From: Okeania sp. SIO1I7
GTDB taxonomy: Bacteria > Cyanobacteriota > Cyanobacteriia > Cyanobacteriales > Microcoleaceae
Length of the DNA stretch: 64,000 nucleotides
NCBI GenBank assembly: GCA_010672585.1
Contig: JAAHGF010000020.1
Coordinates: forward strand, 1 to 64,000
Direction: 5' to 3'
The notes beneath the pieces were generated by a model that was given only the letters and a program-made list of their open reading frames with translations, did no database searches and had not been told where the DNA came from. The position numbers and the translations under genes are program-made. How positions within the stretch are numbered: the first letter of the stretch is position 1; every line of letters starts with the position of its first letter. Positions 1 through 10,680 of the stretch are shown here, one piece after another.

Positions 1-1
1 T

Positions 2-343
2 ATAATAGCAACAATAATTCAAGAATTATTTAGCGGTCAAGTAGCAGAATTTATGGAATATGAAACCCTAATTTTGCCAGAAGCATTACAAGCAGAATTA
101 GAACAACAATTTGAGCATTTATCTCCTGTAGAAATCAGAATTATGGAGCAAATTGCCAATCAAAGCCAACCAATTTCAATAGGAGAAATAATTAGAAAAT
201 CAGAACTATCTATTCAGGAATCTGTAAACATAATTCAATCCCTAAAAAAACGGTTATTATTAGATGGGCAATTAGAGAATAATTTGACAGTATTTACTCT
301 GAATCCTGTTTGGATACAATATTTAATATCAAATAAAAAGTAG
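2..343 (+). CDS. C-terminal end of an NB-ARC/STAND-type ATPase (partial, runs off left edge)
   Basis: The reading frame is open to the window edge and continues upstream of the first ATG at 53, so this is the last ~113 residues of a longer gene. The stretch from LSPVEIRIMEQIA to FTLNPVWIQYL resembles the winged-helix segment that follows the NB-ARC ATPase core in cyanobacterial STAND proteins, where 'LS..E..VM..IA' and 'FTLQPV' are typical. In many relatives WD40 repeats follow this segment; here the protein stops right after it, so it is a short-form STAND protein or one that lost its sensor domain. Domain identity is inferred from the pattern only; the P-loop lies outside the window. Confidence 0.55.
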   Translation: MIATIIQELFSGQVAEFMEYETLILPEALQAELEQQFEHLSPVEIRIMEQIANQSQPISIGEIIRKSELSIQESVNIIQSLKKRLLLDGQLENNLTVFTLNPVWIQYLISNKK

Positions 344-579
344 AGAAACCGGGTTTGTATTAAATCCTTTACCATAGGAAATATATCTCTCACAAAATTG
401 AAGTCAGAAGTTTGAAGTTTGAAGAAAGACTTTTGCAAGAGATATAAAAAAGGAAACGGGAAAGGTGAACATCATCTCAATTCATCGATCCCGTTTTAGA
501 CAAATTAATATAAGACTTTAGTACAGGGTGGCGAAGCAGATACCATAAGCCATACAGTTTTCTGCCTTCTAGTACTAAA

Positions 580-860
580 TAGGGCTTGCTGATTAAATAT
601 CAAAGCATTGACATATAAAGACAAGTGCCTTTTTGGGGCCTTTAAAAAGTGCGCCTGTTTCAGTCTAAAACGCTCAAAAAGGAGGATATTTTAGGCCCAT
701 AGTTGGGCAGAAAAATCATTCTTACAATTCTTACTCCTACCTCCTCGCTCCCGACCCTTTTCTCCCCTCCTGGGAGGGGGAGGGGCTAGGGGTGGGTTGT
801 CTCCTGTCTCCTGTCTCCTGTCTCCTCCCCCTACTAAAAGACTTTTTCAGCAAACCCTAA
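580..860. mobile_element. MITE-like element, family F1 (AGGGYTTGCTGA ends)
   Basis: About 280 bp without coding capacity, bounded by inverted ends TAGGGCTTGCTGA (580-592) and the complement of TAGGGTTTGCTGAAAAAGTC (about 841-860). It is flanked by AAAT on both sides, a possible short target duplication. Inside are a run of the 7-mer CTCCTGT and the core AAAACGCTCAAAAAGGAG, both shared with the other F1 copies at 16.0, 18.7, 19.0 and 41.6 kb. It fills most of the gap between the STAND fragment and groEL; 344-579 shows nothing else recognisable. Confidence 0.75.
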
Positions 861-874
861 ATAGACAGACAAAA

Positions 875-2557
<1,683 letters not shown>

Positions 2558-2589
2558 TACTCTTTCTCCTATTACTTCCAAATAAAAAT

Positions 2590-2616
2590 TTAGCACTCGG
2601 CGAGGTAGAGTGCTAG
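2590..2616 (-). promoter_or_regulatory. CIRCE operator (HrcA binding site)
   Basis: Inverted repeat TTAGCACTC (2590-2598), a nine-base spacer, then GAGTGCTAG (2608-2616). It differs from the canonical TTAGCACTC-N9-GAGTGCTAA by one base. It sits 32 bp upstream of the groEL start, where HrcA would block transcription initiation or elongation. No hrcA gene is in the window. Confidence 0.93.
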
Positions 2617-2677
2617 TTCGTGGAAACCGTACATAGTTGAGAAAATTTGAGAATTATGGCCATGTAGGTGGTAGGTA

Positions 2678-2877
2678 TTATACCAATTTTAAAAAAGAAT
2701 GTTACGAATAATAAGTGCGATAAAGAGATTTTGCAGGAAATGTCCCTTTGAAAAAAAAGAGGATTTATGACCTAGAAACTGGTATTGAAGTAATTCATTC
2801 TGACTCCTGAGGACTGAGGACTGACTCCTAAGAAATAGCCTAACTATTTGTAGCAAACATTTATTAAATTGGTATTA
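2678..2877. mobile_element. MITE-like element, family F3 (ATACCAATTT ends)
   Basis: About 200 bp, starting ATACCAATTTTAAAAAAGAA and ending in the complement of ATACCAATTTAATAAATG, so it has imperfect inverted ends. Near full-length relatives occur at 21567-21766 and 59943-60141. Shared internal words are GGACAT.TCCTG and the 7-mer tract GAGGACT/GACTCCT. No ORF. Confidence 0.75.
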
Positions 2878-2953
2878 TGCCATTTCTCAAAAACTTTTCT
2901 ACATTTTCTTGAGCCGGGGAGTGGGGGAGAATTCAACAATTAATAATTAATTC

Positions 2954-3042
2954 AGGACTTACGCAAAGGCACTATTTATAGAGTCCAAGTACTATTGGAC
3001 AATAGTTTTGAGCGCTATATATGGCGTATCTGCGTAAGTCCT
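2954..3042. mobile_element. MITE-like element, family F4 (AGGACTTACGCA ends)
   Basis: An 89-bp element with perfect 12-bp inverted ends, AGGACTTACGCA (2954-2965) and TGCGTAAGTCCT (3031-3042). The same ends occur at 30231-30359, 32347-32435 and 46027-46224 with different interiors. There is no ORF. Confidence 0.8.
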
Positions 3043-3400
3043 ATAATTATTAATAATTAACAATTACTTCTCCTTGAAAAGAAGAGGATTGACACGGAGC
3101 GTGAAAATTTTTTCTTCTCTTGGTCGATTGGATATGATGAGGAGACCTGAAGAGTGAAAGAGGAGCTGCCTCTGAAAGAGGAGCTGCCTCTGAAAGAGGA
3201 GCTGCCTCTGAAAGAGGAGCTGCCTCTGAAAGAGGAGCTGCCTCTGAAAGAGGAGCTGCCTCTGAAAGAGGAGCTTCGCTAACGCTAACGCTAACGCTAA
3301 CGCTAACGCTAACGCTTTATATGTTGCGGAGCAAAACACCATCCCTCGACCGCTTTTTTTTCCTTTAAAGGAGAAGCTTTCAACCTTAACTATTAGGTAA
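3043..3400. repeat. Family C hairpin repeat carrying an expanded 18-bp tandem array
   Basis: This copy of the most frequent repeat starts in AT heptamers (AATTATT-type), then reads CTCCTTGAAAAGAAGAGG, the core CTTGGTCGATTGGATATG, and ends near CCTTTAAAGGAGAAGCTTT. The core holds six perfect copies of TGAAAGAGGAGCTGCCTC (3155-3262) plus a partial seventh, followed by a hexamer run of CGCTAA (3277-3316). Elsewhere in the window the core is not expanded. The interval 3401-3976 holds a half copy of family F3 (about 3515-3640) and a GATGAAACAGT inverted-repeat half site at 3869; I see no gene there. Confidence 0.8.
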
Positions 3401-3976
3401 ACACAATAATAATTAACATTAACTTAACTCAAATTAGCAAAAAAAAAAATTGCTTGTGTTAATTACTTAATAACTGAAGTGTTATTTCAGTATAGCATTA
3501 ATGCATGGGAATTAGTATAAGACCAATTTGGAAAAAATGTTACAAATAATCAGGGCAGTTAAAAGACAAGTGTAAAAGATGTCCCTGGGAATAAAAAGAT
3601 AAATTATGACCTAATAAATGGTATCAAAGCTATTCATTCTGTGCGTCGCCAATTCGGCAGAAAATAATAGTGGTAACTTATGAGTCAACAATTAAGTAAG
3701 TGTTTATGCTCTTAATATTTTCCTGAGGAATTTGACCAATTAGAAAGGTCAATGAAGATGATTTATATAGTATAAATACCTAAGCAGCTACCGATTTTTA
3801 TACTACTTTTAATGTTACAATTTGACGTGCGGAATGTGGGTTAAAAATTTGCTACTGCAACATTTAAGATGAAACAGTCGAGTACCACTATATTAGTATT
3901 GATGGAATGTACAACTGGGATTTTTTCAAATAAATTCCAGACAAAAAATATTACACATTCAACAACACCAAAACAT

Positions 3977-5254
3977 CTAAAGATTTTCAAAATTTAGATG
4001 TTCCGCAAAAACTTTAAAAATAGCATTAGTCCAACCAAAGCCATTAACAGATGGACCATAACAACCATCTCCAGCACTTTCCCCTATATTTACGACATTA
4101 TACTTTTCCCAGAGGCTGTGTTCCTTAGTTTCTGTTCCATCTTGATTTGTGATAGAAATACCTTGCTCATAAACAGTGAAACAATTTTGACACCATTTTT
4201 GCCGAATTCGCATTGCGTCATCGTCATATCCATATTTCTCTAATCCCTCAACCACTATCCACTGAAGGGGGGCCCAACCGTTAGGAAAAGCCCATTGCTT
4301 TCCTGATACTTCTTGCAGGGAAGTAACCAGGCCACCCTGATGTTCAAACACAGGTAACCACTTCCGTACCATTTTTTCAGCTTGGTCTTTTTCCATTAGT
4401 CCCGCCCATAGGGGAAAAAAGCCAGCTATTGATAAATGTGGATTGCGCCTTTTTTTCTGGTAATTATAATCAAAGAAAAACTGGCGATCGCCATCCCATA
4501 AATACTGATTGATGAATTCTTTTCGCTTTTTTGCCCTCTCTTCCCACTCATCTACAGAATCATTTTGTCCAAGAATTTTTTTAGCTTTAGCAATATCAAG
4601 TTCTCGAATATAAAGAATAGAATTTAAGTCTACAGGTATGTGGTCTAACCAAAGATCGTCACATCTTGTGGAATGATCCCAACCACTTTCACAACAAGCT
4701 AATTCGTGTAAATAATTTACATCAAAATAGCGGGATAATCCTATTGATGGTGAGTTTTTGTCAGGAAAAAAAACTAAGCGGTTATTATCTTTTGTTGTTG
4801 CCATCCAGACATTAATGTGTTCTTTTTCTGCTATTTTAGTCATCTCGGCTAAAAATTTTTTTGCCTCATCATCCCGCTTTTGAGATATCATTACGTCGTA
4901 AGCAAGCCACATTAATTGTGTAAAGAAAGGTGGTTGACTGCGAGAAGTAAAATAATATCTACTACCATTAGGAATAATTTCAAAACGCTCGAACAGAACA
5001 GCTAAATTTTTTGTCATATAAATAATGTATTCTTCGTACTCTGTTCCTATTAATCCGAGTGCTATAAAATAAGAATCCCAATAATACATTTCTTGAAACA
5101 TTCCTTGATGGCTAGGAACTAAATATGGATAAGGTAAATCAAGTAAAGTACCACCTTTTTTTTCTTGTTTCTTAGCTTCACGCTTTAAACTATGCCAATA
5201 GTTATTAATATATTCTAGTACTTGCTCAACTTGTTTTTTCTGTAAATTTTTCAT
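3977..5254 (-). CDS. Trehalase-family glycoside hydrolase (GH37-like)
   Basis: A 425-residue cytosolic-type protein without a signal peptide. It carries the two trehalase signatures in slightly diverged form: VPSHQGMFQEMYYWDSYF near residues 46-63 and QWAFPNGWAPLQW near 320-332. ESGWDHSTR (189-197) matches the region of the acid catalyst Asp (D193), and LWEKY around E383 matches the catalytic base region. It ends with the family GFGWTN motif. The likely reaction is hydrolysis of alpha,alpha-trehalose to two glucose, which suits compatible-solute turnover. It stands alone, so substrate preference is not supported by neighbours. At 425 residues it is shorter than E. coli TreA/TreF because it lacks N-terminal extensions. 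Confidence 0.85.
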   Translation of the reverse strand: MKNLQKKQVEQVLEYINNYWHSLKREAKKQEKKGGTLLDLPYPYLVPSHQGMFQEMYYWDSYFIALGLIGTEYEEYIIYMTKNLAVLFERFEIIPNGSRYYFTSRSQPPFFTQLMWLAYDVMISQKRDDEAKKFLAEMTKIAEKEHINVWMATTKDNNRLVFFPDKNSPSIGLSRYFDVNYLHELACCESGWDHSTRCDDLWLDHIPVDLNSILYIRELDIAKAKKILGQNDSVDEWEERAKKRKEFINQYLWDGDRQFFFDYNYQKKRRNPHLSIAGFFPLWAGLMEKDQAEKMVRKWLPVFEHQGGLVTSLQEVSGKQWAFPNGWAPLQWIVVEGLEKYGYDDDAMRIRQKWCQNCFTVYEQGISITNQDGTETKEHSLWEKYNVVNIGESAGDGCYGPSVNGFGWTNAIFKVFAEHLNFENL

Positions 5255-5433
5255 AATACTTACTTTGGTTGAAAAAAATCTTGCTTATGACTACTAAGAT
5301 AGTAATAGTAACATATTGTAAGCATTCAGCCGTCAGCAATCAGCTATCAGCTTGGGAGCATCTTGCTCCCGTACCAAGAATTTTTTTGTTCCTACCTACC
5401 ATTAAATGAGCAGTACCAAACCTTCTTCAAAAG

Positions 5434-5661
5434 TTACTCAGGTGTCTTCTGTAATTCTGGTCTTTCTTCGGCTAAAATTGCTCCTTCTACAGGACAAACT
5501 TGTAGGCAAATTCCGCAGTCAATACAGGTATCAAAATCTATCCAATACCAATCAGTTCCCTTGGTATTTTTACCAGGTCCTACGTGGATGCAAGCAACGG
5601 GACAAGCTCCAACACAGTCAGCAACACCTTCGCAAATATCAGTAACAATTGTATGTGGCAT
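5434..5661 (-). CDS. 2[4Fe-4S] bacterial-type ferredoxin
   Basis: A 75-residue protein with two cysteine clusters, CEGVADCVGACPVACI near residues 10-25 and CIDCGICLQVCP near 46-57, the pattern of small ferredoxins with two [4Fe-4S] centres. The first cluster has a longer spacing, as is common in seven-iron/eight-iron types, so one centre could be [3Fe-4S]. It is a cytosolic low-potential electron carrier. It lies 118 bp downstream of hisG on the same strand, but no histidine step needs it, so co-transcription is probably incidental. Confidence 0.9.
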   Translation of the reverse strand: MPHTIVTDICEGVADCVGACPVACIHVGPGKNTKGTDWYWIDFDTCIDCGICLQVCPVEGAILAEERPELQKTPE

Positions 5662-5779
5662 TTTAATTATGTTATCAATTCAAAACTAAAAATTTGTAGG
5701 GGATATTTCCCTGTTTTCAGAGGAGAGTTAAGTCGATATTTGTTTCTAGAAAATATAAACTTTCTCTACCAATAACAGA

Positions 5780-6796
5780 TTAATTTAACTTTTCCAAAAA
5801 TGCTTCATAAGTTTGAGATTTGGAGCCAAAAATATAATTAGGAGAAGAAACTGTAATATCTGTACCACCTACTTTTCTGAGATGATTAATTGCTGATAAC
5901 AACATTTCTTGTTTGACTACAATTGTCACAGCATACCAGTCATTTTTCTGCCCAGAATATACTTTAGCAATAGTCGGTCCTTGTAAACCGGTAATGCCAC
6001 TTAATCCACTTTTATTCATTAACAAATCACCTATTTCATCGGCCGATTTTCCATGCACATTTGCAGTTATTGACACATATTTTTTTGACTCCATCTGAGC
6101 TTCAATTAACTCTAAAAAGACTTTAGTTGTTTCCAACTTAGCTTCACTTTCTTGTAACAAACGTTTATTACCAATTAAACAAGCTTGAGACTTAAGAAGT
6201 GTGCCTCCTTCAATTCGTTTTAAACGATTTTCTCTCAGAGTTGTGCCAGTGCTAGTTACATCAGCAATCATATCAGCATATCCCATACTTGGTGCTGCTT
6301 CCATTGCACCTTGTACTGCTACTAAGGAAAAATGTACAATTAACTTTTCATACAACCATTTTCGAGTCAGGTTATTATACTTTGTAGCAATTCTGAGATT
6401 TTTGCCTTTCTCTTTAAATAATAGAGTTAGTTCTGCTAAATCTTCTATGGAAGAAACATCTACCCAACTCTCAGGAACAGCTAAAACAACTTCACATTTA
6501 CCATAACCTAATTTATCCCAAATAACTATTACATCATCATCGGATTGACTGTCTTCAGAAACTACGTCGTAACCTGTAATTCCTAAGTCAACACTTCCTT
6601 CTTCTACTTTTGTAAAGATATCTGCTGCCCTTTGAAATAATACTTTTACTTGTGGCAAGGCAGGAATAGAACCAAAATATTGTCTTTCATTGGGTCTAGA
6701 TACAGTTAGACCACAAGCTGATAATAAGTTCATGGCTCCTTTTTCTAATGCACCTTTACTCGGTAAGGCTATTTTTAAAATTTGATCTGCGGTCAT
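5780..6796 (-). CDS. hisG: ATP phosphoribosyltransferase, long form (HisG_L)
   Basis: First step of histidine biosynthesis: ATP + PRPP to phosphoribosyl-ATP. The start is taken at the ATG giving MTADQILKIALPSKG; a TTG 11 codons upstream is possible. The catalytic bilobed domain spans about residues 1-220, with VDLGITGYD and the PRPP-binding MIADVTSTGTTLREN. A C-terminal domain follows (about 235-335, with HGKSADEIGDLL and GLQGPTIAKVYS), matching the ACT-like regulatory domain of long-form HisG. Long-form enzymes are hexameric, inhibited by histidine directly, and do not need HisZ. That matters because the next gene upstream is a HisS/HisZ-family protein. Confidence 0.92.
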   Translation of the reverse strand: MTADQILKIALPSKGALEKGAMNLLSACGLTVSRPNERQYFGSIPALPQVKVLFQRAADIFTKVEEGSVDLGITGYDVVSEDSQSDDDVIVIWDKLGYGKCEVVLAVPESWVDVSSIEDLAELTLLFKEKGKNLRIATKYNNLTRKWLYEKLIVHFSLVAVQGAMEAAPSMGYADMIADVTSTGTTLRENRLKRIEGGTLLKSQACLIGNKRLLQESEAKLETTKVFLELIEAQMESKKYVSITANVHGKSADEIGDLLMNKSGLSGITGLQGPTIAKVYSGQKNDWYAVTIVVKQEMLLSAINHLRKVGGTDITVSSPNYIFGSKSQTYEAFLEKLN

Positions 6797-6828
6797 TTGA
6801 TTTAAGGGTATTAATTTTTCATTCAGCA

Positions 6829-7150
6829 ATTAACAATTAATAATTAATAATTATCTCTCCCTTTTAGGGAGAGAATTGACGCTTAAGGAAAAAAGTTTCT
6901 TTTTTTCCCTTGAAAGGAGAGGCTTTAAGAAAGTATCTGTAAAATAAATCTTATCTTAAGAGATGCTCAAAAGTTTACGTTTTACTGGGTTACGATGAAT
7001 CACAAAGCTAACTATTAACTTTAACCATGTAATCTGCGCAACCCACCCTACACGCTTGATTTAATATTTTATTTACAGATACCCTTTAAACCTAAATTAT
7101 TTATTTAATTATTAATTATTAATTATTAATTATTAATTATTAATTATTTG
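6829..7150. repeat. Family C repeat and AT heptamer array between hisG and the HisRS gene
   Basis: The 5' half has the family C words CTCTCCCTTTTAGGGAGAG and CCCTTGAAAGGAGAGGC. The 3' end is a run of the 7-bp unit TAATTAT (about 7100-7148) of the short-tandem-repeat type seen across the window. No gene is visible in this 326-bp gap. Confidence 0.7.
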
Positions 7151-7155
7151 GTAAT

Positions 7156-8688
7156 TCAACTATTTCTAACTTTTTTTACGACTTCATTTAATTCCAAATT
7201 TTGCTTTTCCCCAGATTCTAGGTTTTGCAAAAGCACCTTACTATCTTGTGGTTCTACAGAATTTAAAATAATTAAAAATGGAATATTATGCTGAATTGCA
7301 TACTCAATATTATTTTCAATATTTCTCCCGATAATATCAGTTTCTATCCGCAAACCTAGCTTTCTTAATTTTTCAGCTATTTCGACAGTATAAACATAAT
7401 CATCTGAACTAATACCAACTACCAAAGCTTCGACAAATTGATAATTGTTTATATTCAAATAAGATTTTTCAGCTAATACTTCTCTGAGTTCTTCCATTAC
7501 ATAAGAAAAACCAGTGGCAGGAGTTTCTTGTTCACCTCCTAAACTAACAACTAAATCATCATATCTACCACCACCACATAACTTTCTTTCTCCTAAGTTA
7601 CTGTCAGAAATTTCAAAAACCATACCTGTATAATATTGGAGACCCCGACTAATTCCGAGGTCAATACTAATGCGATTTTTGTCTACATCAAAAGCATCCA
7701 AACTTTTAAGAATATCTTGTAATTGTTTTAAGCCATAATCATCAATACTGTAAGCTAAAAGTAGTTTTTCTGTTTCCTTTAAAATAGCATTCGGCTCTCC
7801 TTGTAATTGACTCAACTCTGTCATAAATTCTAATGCTTGATTGAGCTGTTTAGTTTGGTTTTGATGTTTAATCTTAACTAACAAACGGTCAACTATTTCT
7901 TCAGGTTCGCGAGTGCTTGAGAGTTCAATATTCATACTTTCGAGAAACTCAAAAATGGCTGCCCTAGCCTCCTCTTCTTCTAAATTTTGTAGGAGGTCTG
8001 TAATTTTTTTTGTCGTAATATTTTTACCTGGTTGTTGTTGAGCAGAAGCATTTTTTTGAAACGCTGGATAAATTTCCGAGAGTAAATTTTCTACTGTTTG
8101 TTTACCTTCTTTTCTCAGGGTTTCCATCTGAGTAAGTAGAAAACTACGAAGACGAGTATCTAACTCAAGATGGTCGAGGAATTTGTTGATAACCCCAACA
8201 TGACCAATGAACATTTGATATTCAGTTAAACCTAAGCCGTCTAAACCTTGACAGGCCATAGAAATAATTTCCGCATCAGCGATCGCCCCTTTTGCCCCAA
8301 TTAACTCTATTCCCATTTGGGTAAATTGACGATATCTCTCTTTCTGGGGCTTTTCATAACGAAATACTGGCCCTGTATAATAAAGTCTTACTGGCAGGGA
8401 TATTTCTTGGAAGTTGTCCAAATAAGCGCGGACGACTGAAGCTGTAAATTCTGGTCTGAGACAGAGGCGACGGTTACGATAAATAAAATCGTAGAGGCGA
8501 GAAACTATCTCCTCACCAGATTTTTTCAGATAGAGTTCTGTGTATTCTATCAGTGGTACATCTATAGGTCGATAGCCATAAGATTCAAAACTATCACTTA
8601 GTGCATTTTTGATTTGTTTATCAATATGATAGGTGTTTGGCAGAATGTCCCTGACACCTCTGACTCGTTCTACTTTTGTGGTTTGCAT
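7156..8688 (-). CDS. Histidyl-tRNA synthetase family protein (HisS-like)
   Basis: A class II synthetase core. Residues that contact histidine and adenylate in E. coli HisRS are kept with a constant -3 offset: E80 in LRPEFTAS, R110 in GPVFRYEKP, Q124 and E128 in QFTQMGIE. Downstream are R348 and Y352/Y353 in SRGLQYYTG and the CGGGRYDD loop. The C-terminal 90 residues form an HGTP anticodon-binding domain (ALVVGISSDD onward). Complete active-site residues plus the anticodon domain favour a true aminoacylating enzyme over the HisZ regulatory subunit. It is about 85 residues longer than E. coli HisRS because of a helical insertion around 175-330. RPEFT replaces the bacterial RPEGT. It lies upstream of hisG on the same strand. 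Confidence 0.8.
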   Translation of the reverse strand: MQTTKVERVRGVRDILPNTYHIDKQIKNALSDSFESYGYRPIDVPLIEYTELYLKKSGEEIVSRLYDFIYRNRRLCLRPEFTASVVRAYLDNFQEISLPVRLYYTGPVFRYEKPQKERYRQFTQMGIELIGAKGAIADAEIISMACQGLDGLGLTEYQMFIGHVGVINKFLDHLELDTRLRSFLLTQMETLRKEGKQTVENLLSEIYPAFQKNASAQQQPGKNITTKKITDLLQNLEEEEARAAIFEFLESMNIELSSTREPEEIVDRLLVKIKHQNQTKQLNQALEFMTELSQLQGEPNAILKETEKLLLAYSIDDYGLKQLQDILKSLDAFDVDKNRISIDLGISRGLQYYTGMVFEISDSNLGERKLCGGGRYDDLVVSLGGEQETPATGFSYVMEELREVLAEKSYLNINNYQFVEALVVGISSDDYVYTVEIAEKLRKLGLRIETDIIGRNIENNIEYAIQHNIPFLIILNSVEPQDSKVLLQNLESGEKQNLELNEVVKKVRNS

Positions 8689-9073
8689 AAAAAAACTTGA
8701 GAAGGTTATTCTGAGTTTTTATCCCTAATAGGAGTTTATACGCAGTCGTTTCTTGAGCATTGGTATTCTACTACATTTAGCAAACCCTGGCAGAAACCTT
8801 AAAGTTATTATTAGTTCCTCTGTAAGTAGACTTAGGAGATAATTATTAGACATCTCTAGAAAAGGGGAAATAGGGAGTGGGGGGTAGAGGGAAAGAATTG
8901 ATGAATAAGAGTACGATAATTGATTTTATTTTTGATTATTGGTGGCACTTAGGAGTCAGGAGTCAGAATTTTAAAGGTTTTCATTTCAAATTAACTATTA
9001 TAAAAATTGTCACAACCAATGCGCGGATTGCTATTTTTATAGGAAACATTTATCAGTTTGGTATAACTAAAAT
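8689..9073. other. Intergenic region, no gene recognised
   Basis: The gap between the divergent HisRS and Rieske genes. It contains scattered repeat words (GGAGTCAGGAGTCAG near 8950) and a short plus-strand frame starting at 8877 with no recognisable family and repeat-derived sequence, which I do not call. The MITE-like element at 9074-9349 follows, then simple GACTCCT 7-mers and a HIP1 site near 9519 upstream of the Rieske gene. Confidence 0.5.
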
Positions 9074-9349
9074 GTAAGCATTTCCTACGGGATGCTGCGC
9101 AAACAGCCGTCAGCCATCAGCTAGCCTCCTCCGGAGGAACTGCGAACTTCAGCTATTGCTTTTAGTTTAGGGTCAAAGCAATATTTAACTGTCTTACTAC
9201 AAAAATTGCCTCTCTTACCCTTAAAGTAAGTTGTTAATTTAAACACTTTCCTTAAAGATAGAGTCTTGTTGCTGAAGTGCGCAGTTCCGACCTAGGAGGA
9301 TAGCTGACAGCTAATAGCTGTTTGCGCAATAGAACTCCGTTCCGCTTAC
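9074..9349. mobile_element. MITE-like element, family F2 (GTAAGC ends)
   Basis: 276 bp from GTAAGCATT to CGCTTAC. The arms mirror each other: GCGCAAACAGC, then TCAGC-type repeats and a CCTCCT word on the left; AGGAGGATAGCTGACAGC and GCTGTTTGCGC on the right. Comparable copies are at 10680-10862, 42333-42519 and 46854-47088. No ORF. Confidence 0.75.
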
Positions 9350-9578
9350 GCGTTAACAAAGTTTTGCGCCAGCAATCAAAAAACTTTCTCCTTTTCCTCC
9401 TTTGTTTCCTCCTGACTCCTGACTCCTCCGTCGTTTATTTATAAGTATTCAACCAAACATGATATGGTTCATATTTTGTCAATCAACTTTTATATTTTTT
9501 AATCTTTATCCTTGGCAAGCGATCGCTATCCTATTACACTAATAGCTGATTTTTGTCTACCTTTAACAACAAATAATT

Positions 9579-10538
9579 ATGTATTCAAACCTGCCCAATA
9601 GTTGGTTTCGCGTTGCCAGAAGTGAAGATTTATCTGCCAAAGGAGTCATGCCACTCCATTACTTCGGAAAAGACTTTGTACTATTTCGCACAGAAGATGG
9701 CAAACCTCATATTTTTGATGCTCACTGTCCTCACTTAGGCGCTCATCTTGCTCATGGAGGTAGAATACAAGGCCAAAGTCTGAGATGTCCTTACCACGGT
9801 TGGCTCTGGGATACAAATGGACAATGTGCTGCTATTCCTTATCCAGATAAACCCAAACCCAAAGCAAAAATACAGAGCTGGCCTGTACTTGAGCTTAATG
9901 GTCTGATAATGATGTACCATCACCATCAAGGAAAACTGCCAGACTGGGAAATACCTCAAATACCAGAACTCATTTCTCAAGAATGGACTCCCCTACGTTT
10001 AGTCCGTCAGTGGAAAGTACGTACTACCCTTCAAGATTATATGGATAACAGTGTAGATGTTTCTCACCTATACAATTTGCACAGCCGTACTTTTAAAAGC
10101 GCTCATAGTCATGGCGTACAAATTGACGGACCAATTTTAACTCATAGAATGTCTCAGAAATATAATTTATCTTCTTTAGCAGCAGGAAAATTAGTATTAG
10201 AAGATGGCTCAGTTACTACTATTTATTACGGACCTGCTTATGATGTGAGTTTTTACTGGACAGAAGGAAAATTAAAGCTAGGTTTGTTGACTATTTTTAC
10301 AGGCACACCTATAGATAATGAGTATCTTGATATTGCCATATTTTATAGTGTGAAAAAAGTTCTACCTTTTCCTTTAAGTTTGATTTTAAATAAGATGTTA
10401 AAACAAGATGTTTTAGAAACTTTTGAACAAGATGTTAGTATTTTAGAGAATAAAAAAGATATTCATAATCCACCTTTATATCAAGATGATGGTCCGGTGC
10501 GTCAGTCTCGAAGTTGGGCAAATCAATTCTACTCTTGA
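9579..10538 (+). CDS. Rieske non-haem iron oxygenase, alpha subunit type
   Basis: 319 residues. The Rieske [2Fe-2S] ligands are C50/H52 (HCPHLGAHL) and C70/H73 (CPYHGW). The mononuclear iron site is seen as N157-x2-D160-x2-H163-x4-H168 (DNSVDVSHLYNLH). The layout is that of single-component oxygenases of the KshA / cholesterol-7-desaturase (DAF-36/Neverland) class, which hydroxylate or desaturate hydrophobic ring substrates using electrons from ferredoxin and its reductase. The actual substrate cannot be read from the sequence. It is monocistronic, with repeats on both sides and no reductase nearby. Confidence 0.88.
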   Translation: MYSNLPNSWFRVARSEDLSAKGVMPLHYFGKDFVLFRTEDGKPHIFDAHCPHLGAHLAHGGRIQGQSLRCPYHGWLWDTNGQCAAIPYPDKPKPKAKIQSWPVLELNGLIMMYHHHQGKLPDWEIPQIPELISQEWTPLRLVRQWKVRTTLQDYMDNSVDVSHLYNLHSRTFKSAHSHGVQIDGPILTHRMSQKYNLSSLAAGKLVLEDGSVTTIYYGPAYDVSFYWTEGKLKLGLLTIFTGTPIDNEYLDIAIFYSVKKVLPFPLSLILNKMLKQDVLETFEQDVSILENKKDIHNPPLYQDDGPVRQSRSWANQFYS

Positions 10539-10555
10539 AAAAGGCAGAGGGTAGT

Positions 10556-10680
10556 TCAACAATTAATAATTAATAATTAATAATTACCTCTCCTTGAAAA
10601 GAAGAGGTAAGACTCAAAGGAAAATTTTTTCTTGTTTCTCCTTTATATATAAAGAGAGGCTTTAAACCTTAATTATTCGG
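10556..10680. repeat. Family C hairpin repeat (short form)
   Basis: AATTAATAATTA heptamers, then CTCTCCTTGAAAAGAAGAGG, and the closing AGAGAGGCTTTAAACC with ATTATTCGG. The CGATTGGATATGG core is missing. It joins directly to the family F2 element at 10680. Confidence 0.7.

Noticed and set aside
3155-3275. Possible CRISPR-like array
   Set aside because: The units are directly adjacent without unique spacers; it is a simple tandem repeat. No cas genes are present in the window.
3064-3342. Minus-strand open frame with repeated Gln/Leu/Phe units
   Set aside because: It is produced only by the 18-bp and 6-bp tandem repeats inside a family C element; no start signal or homology.
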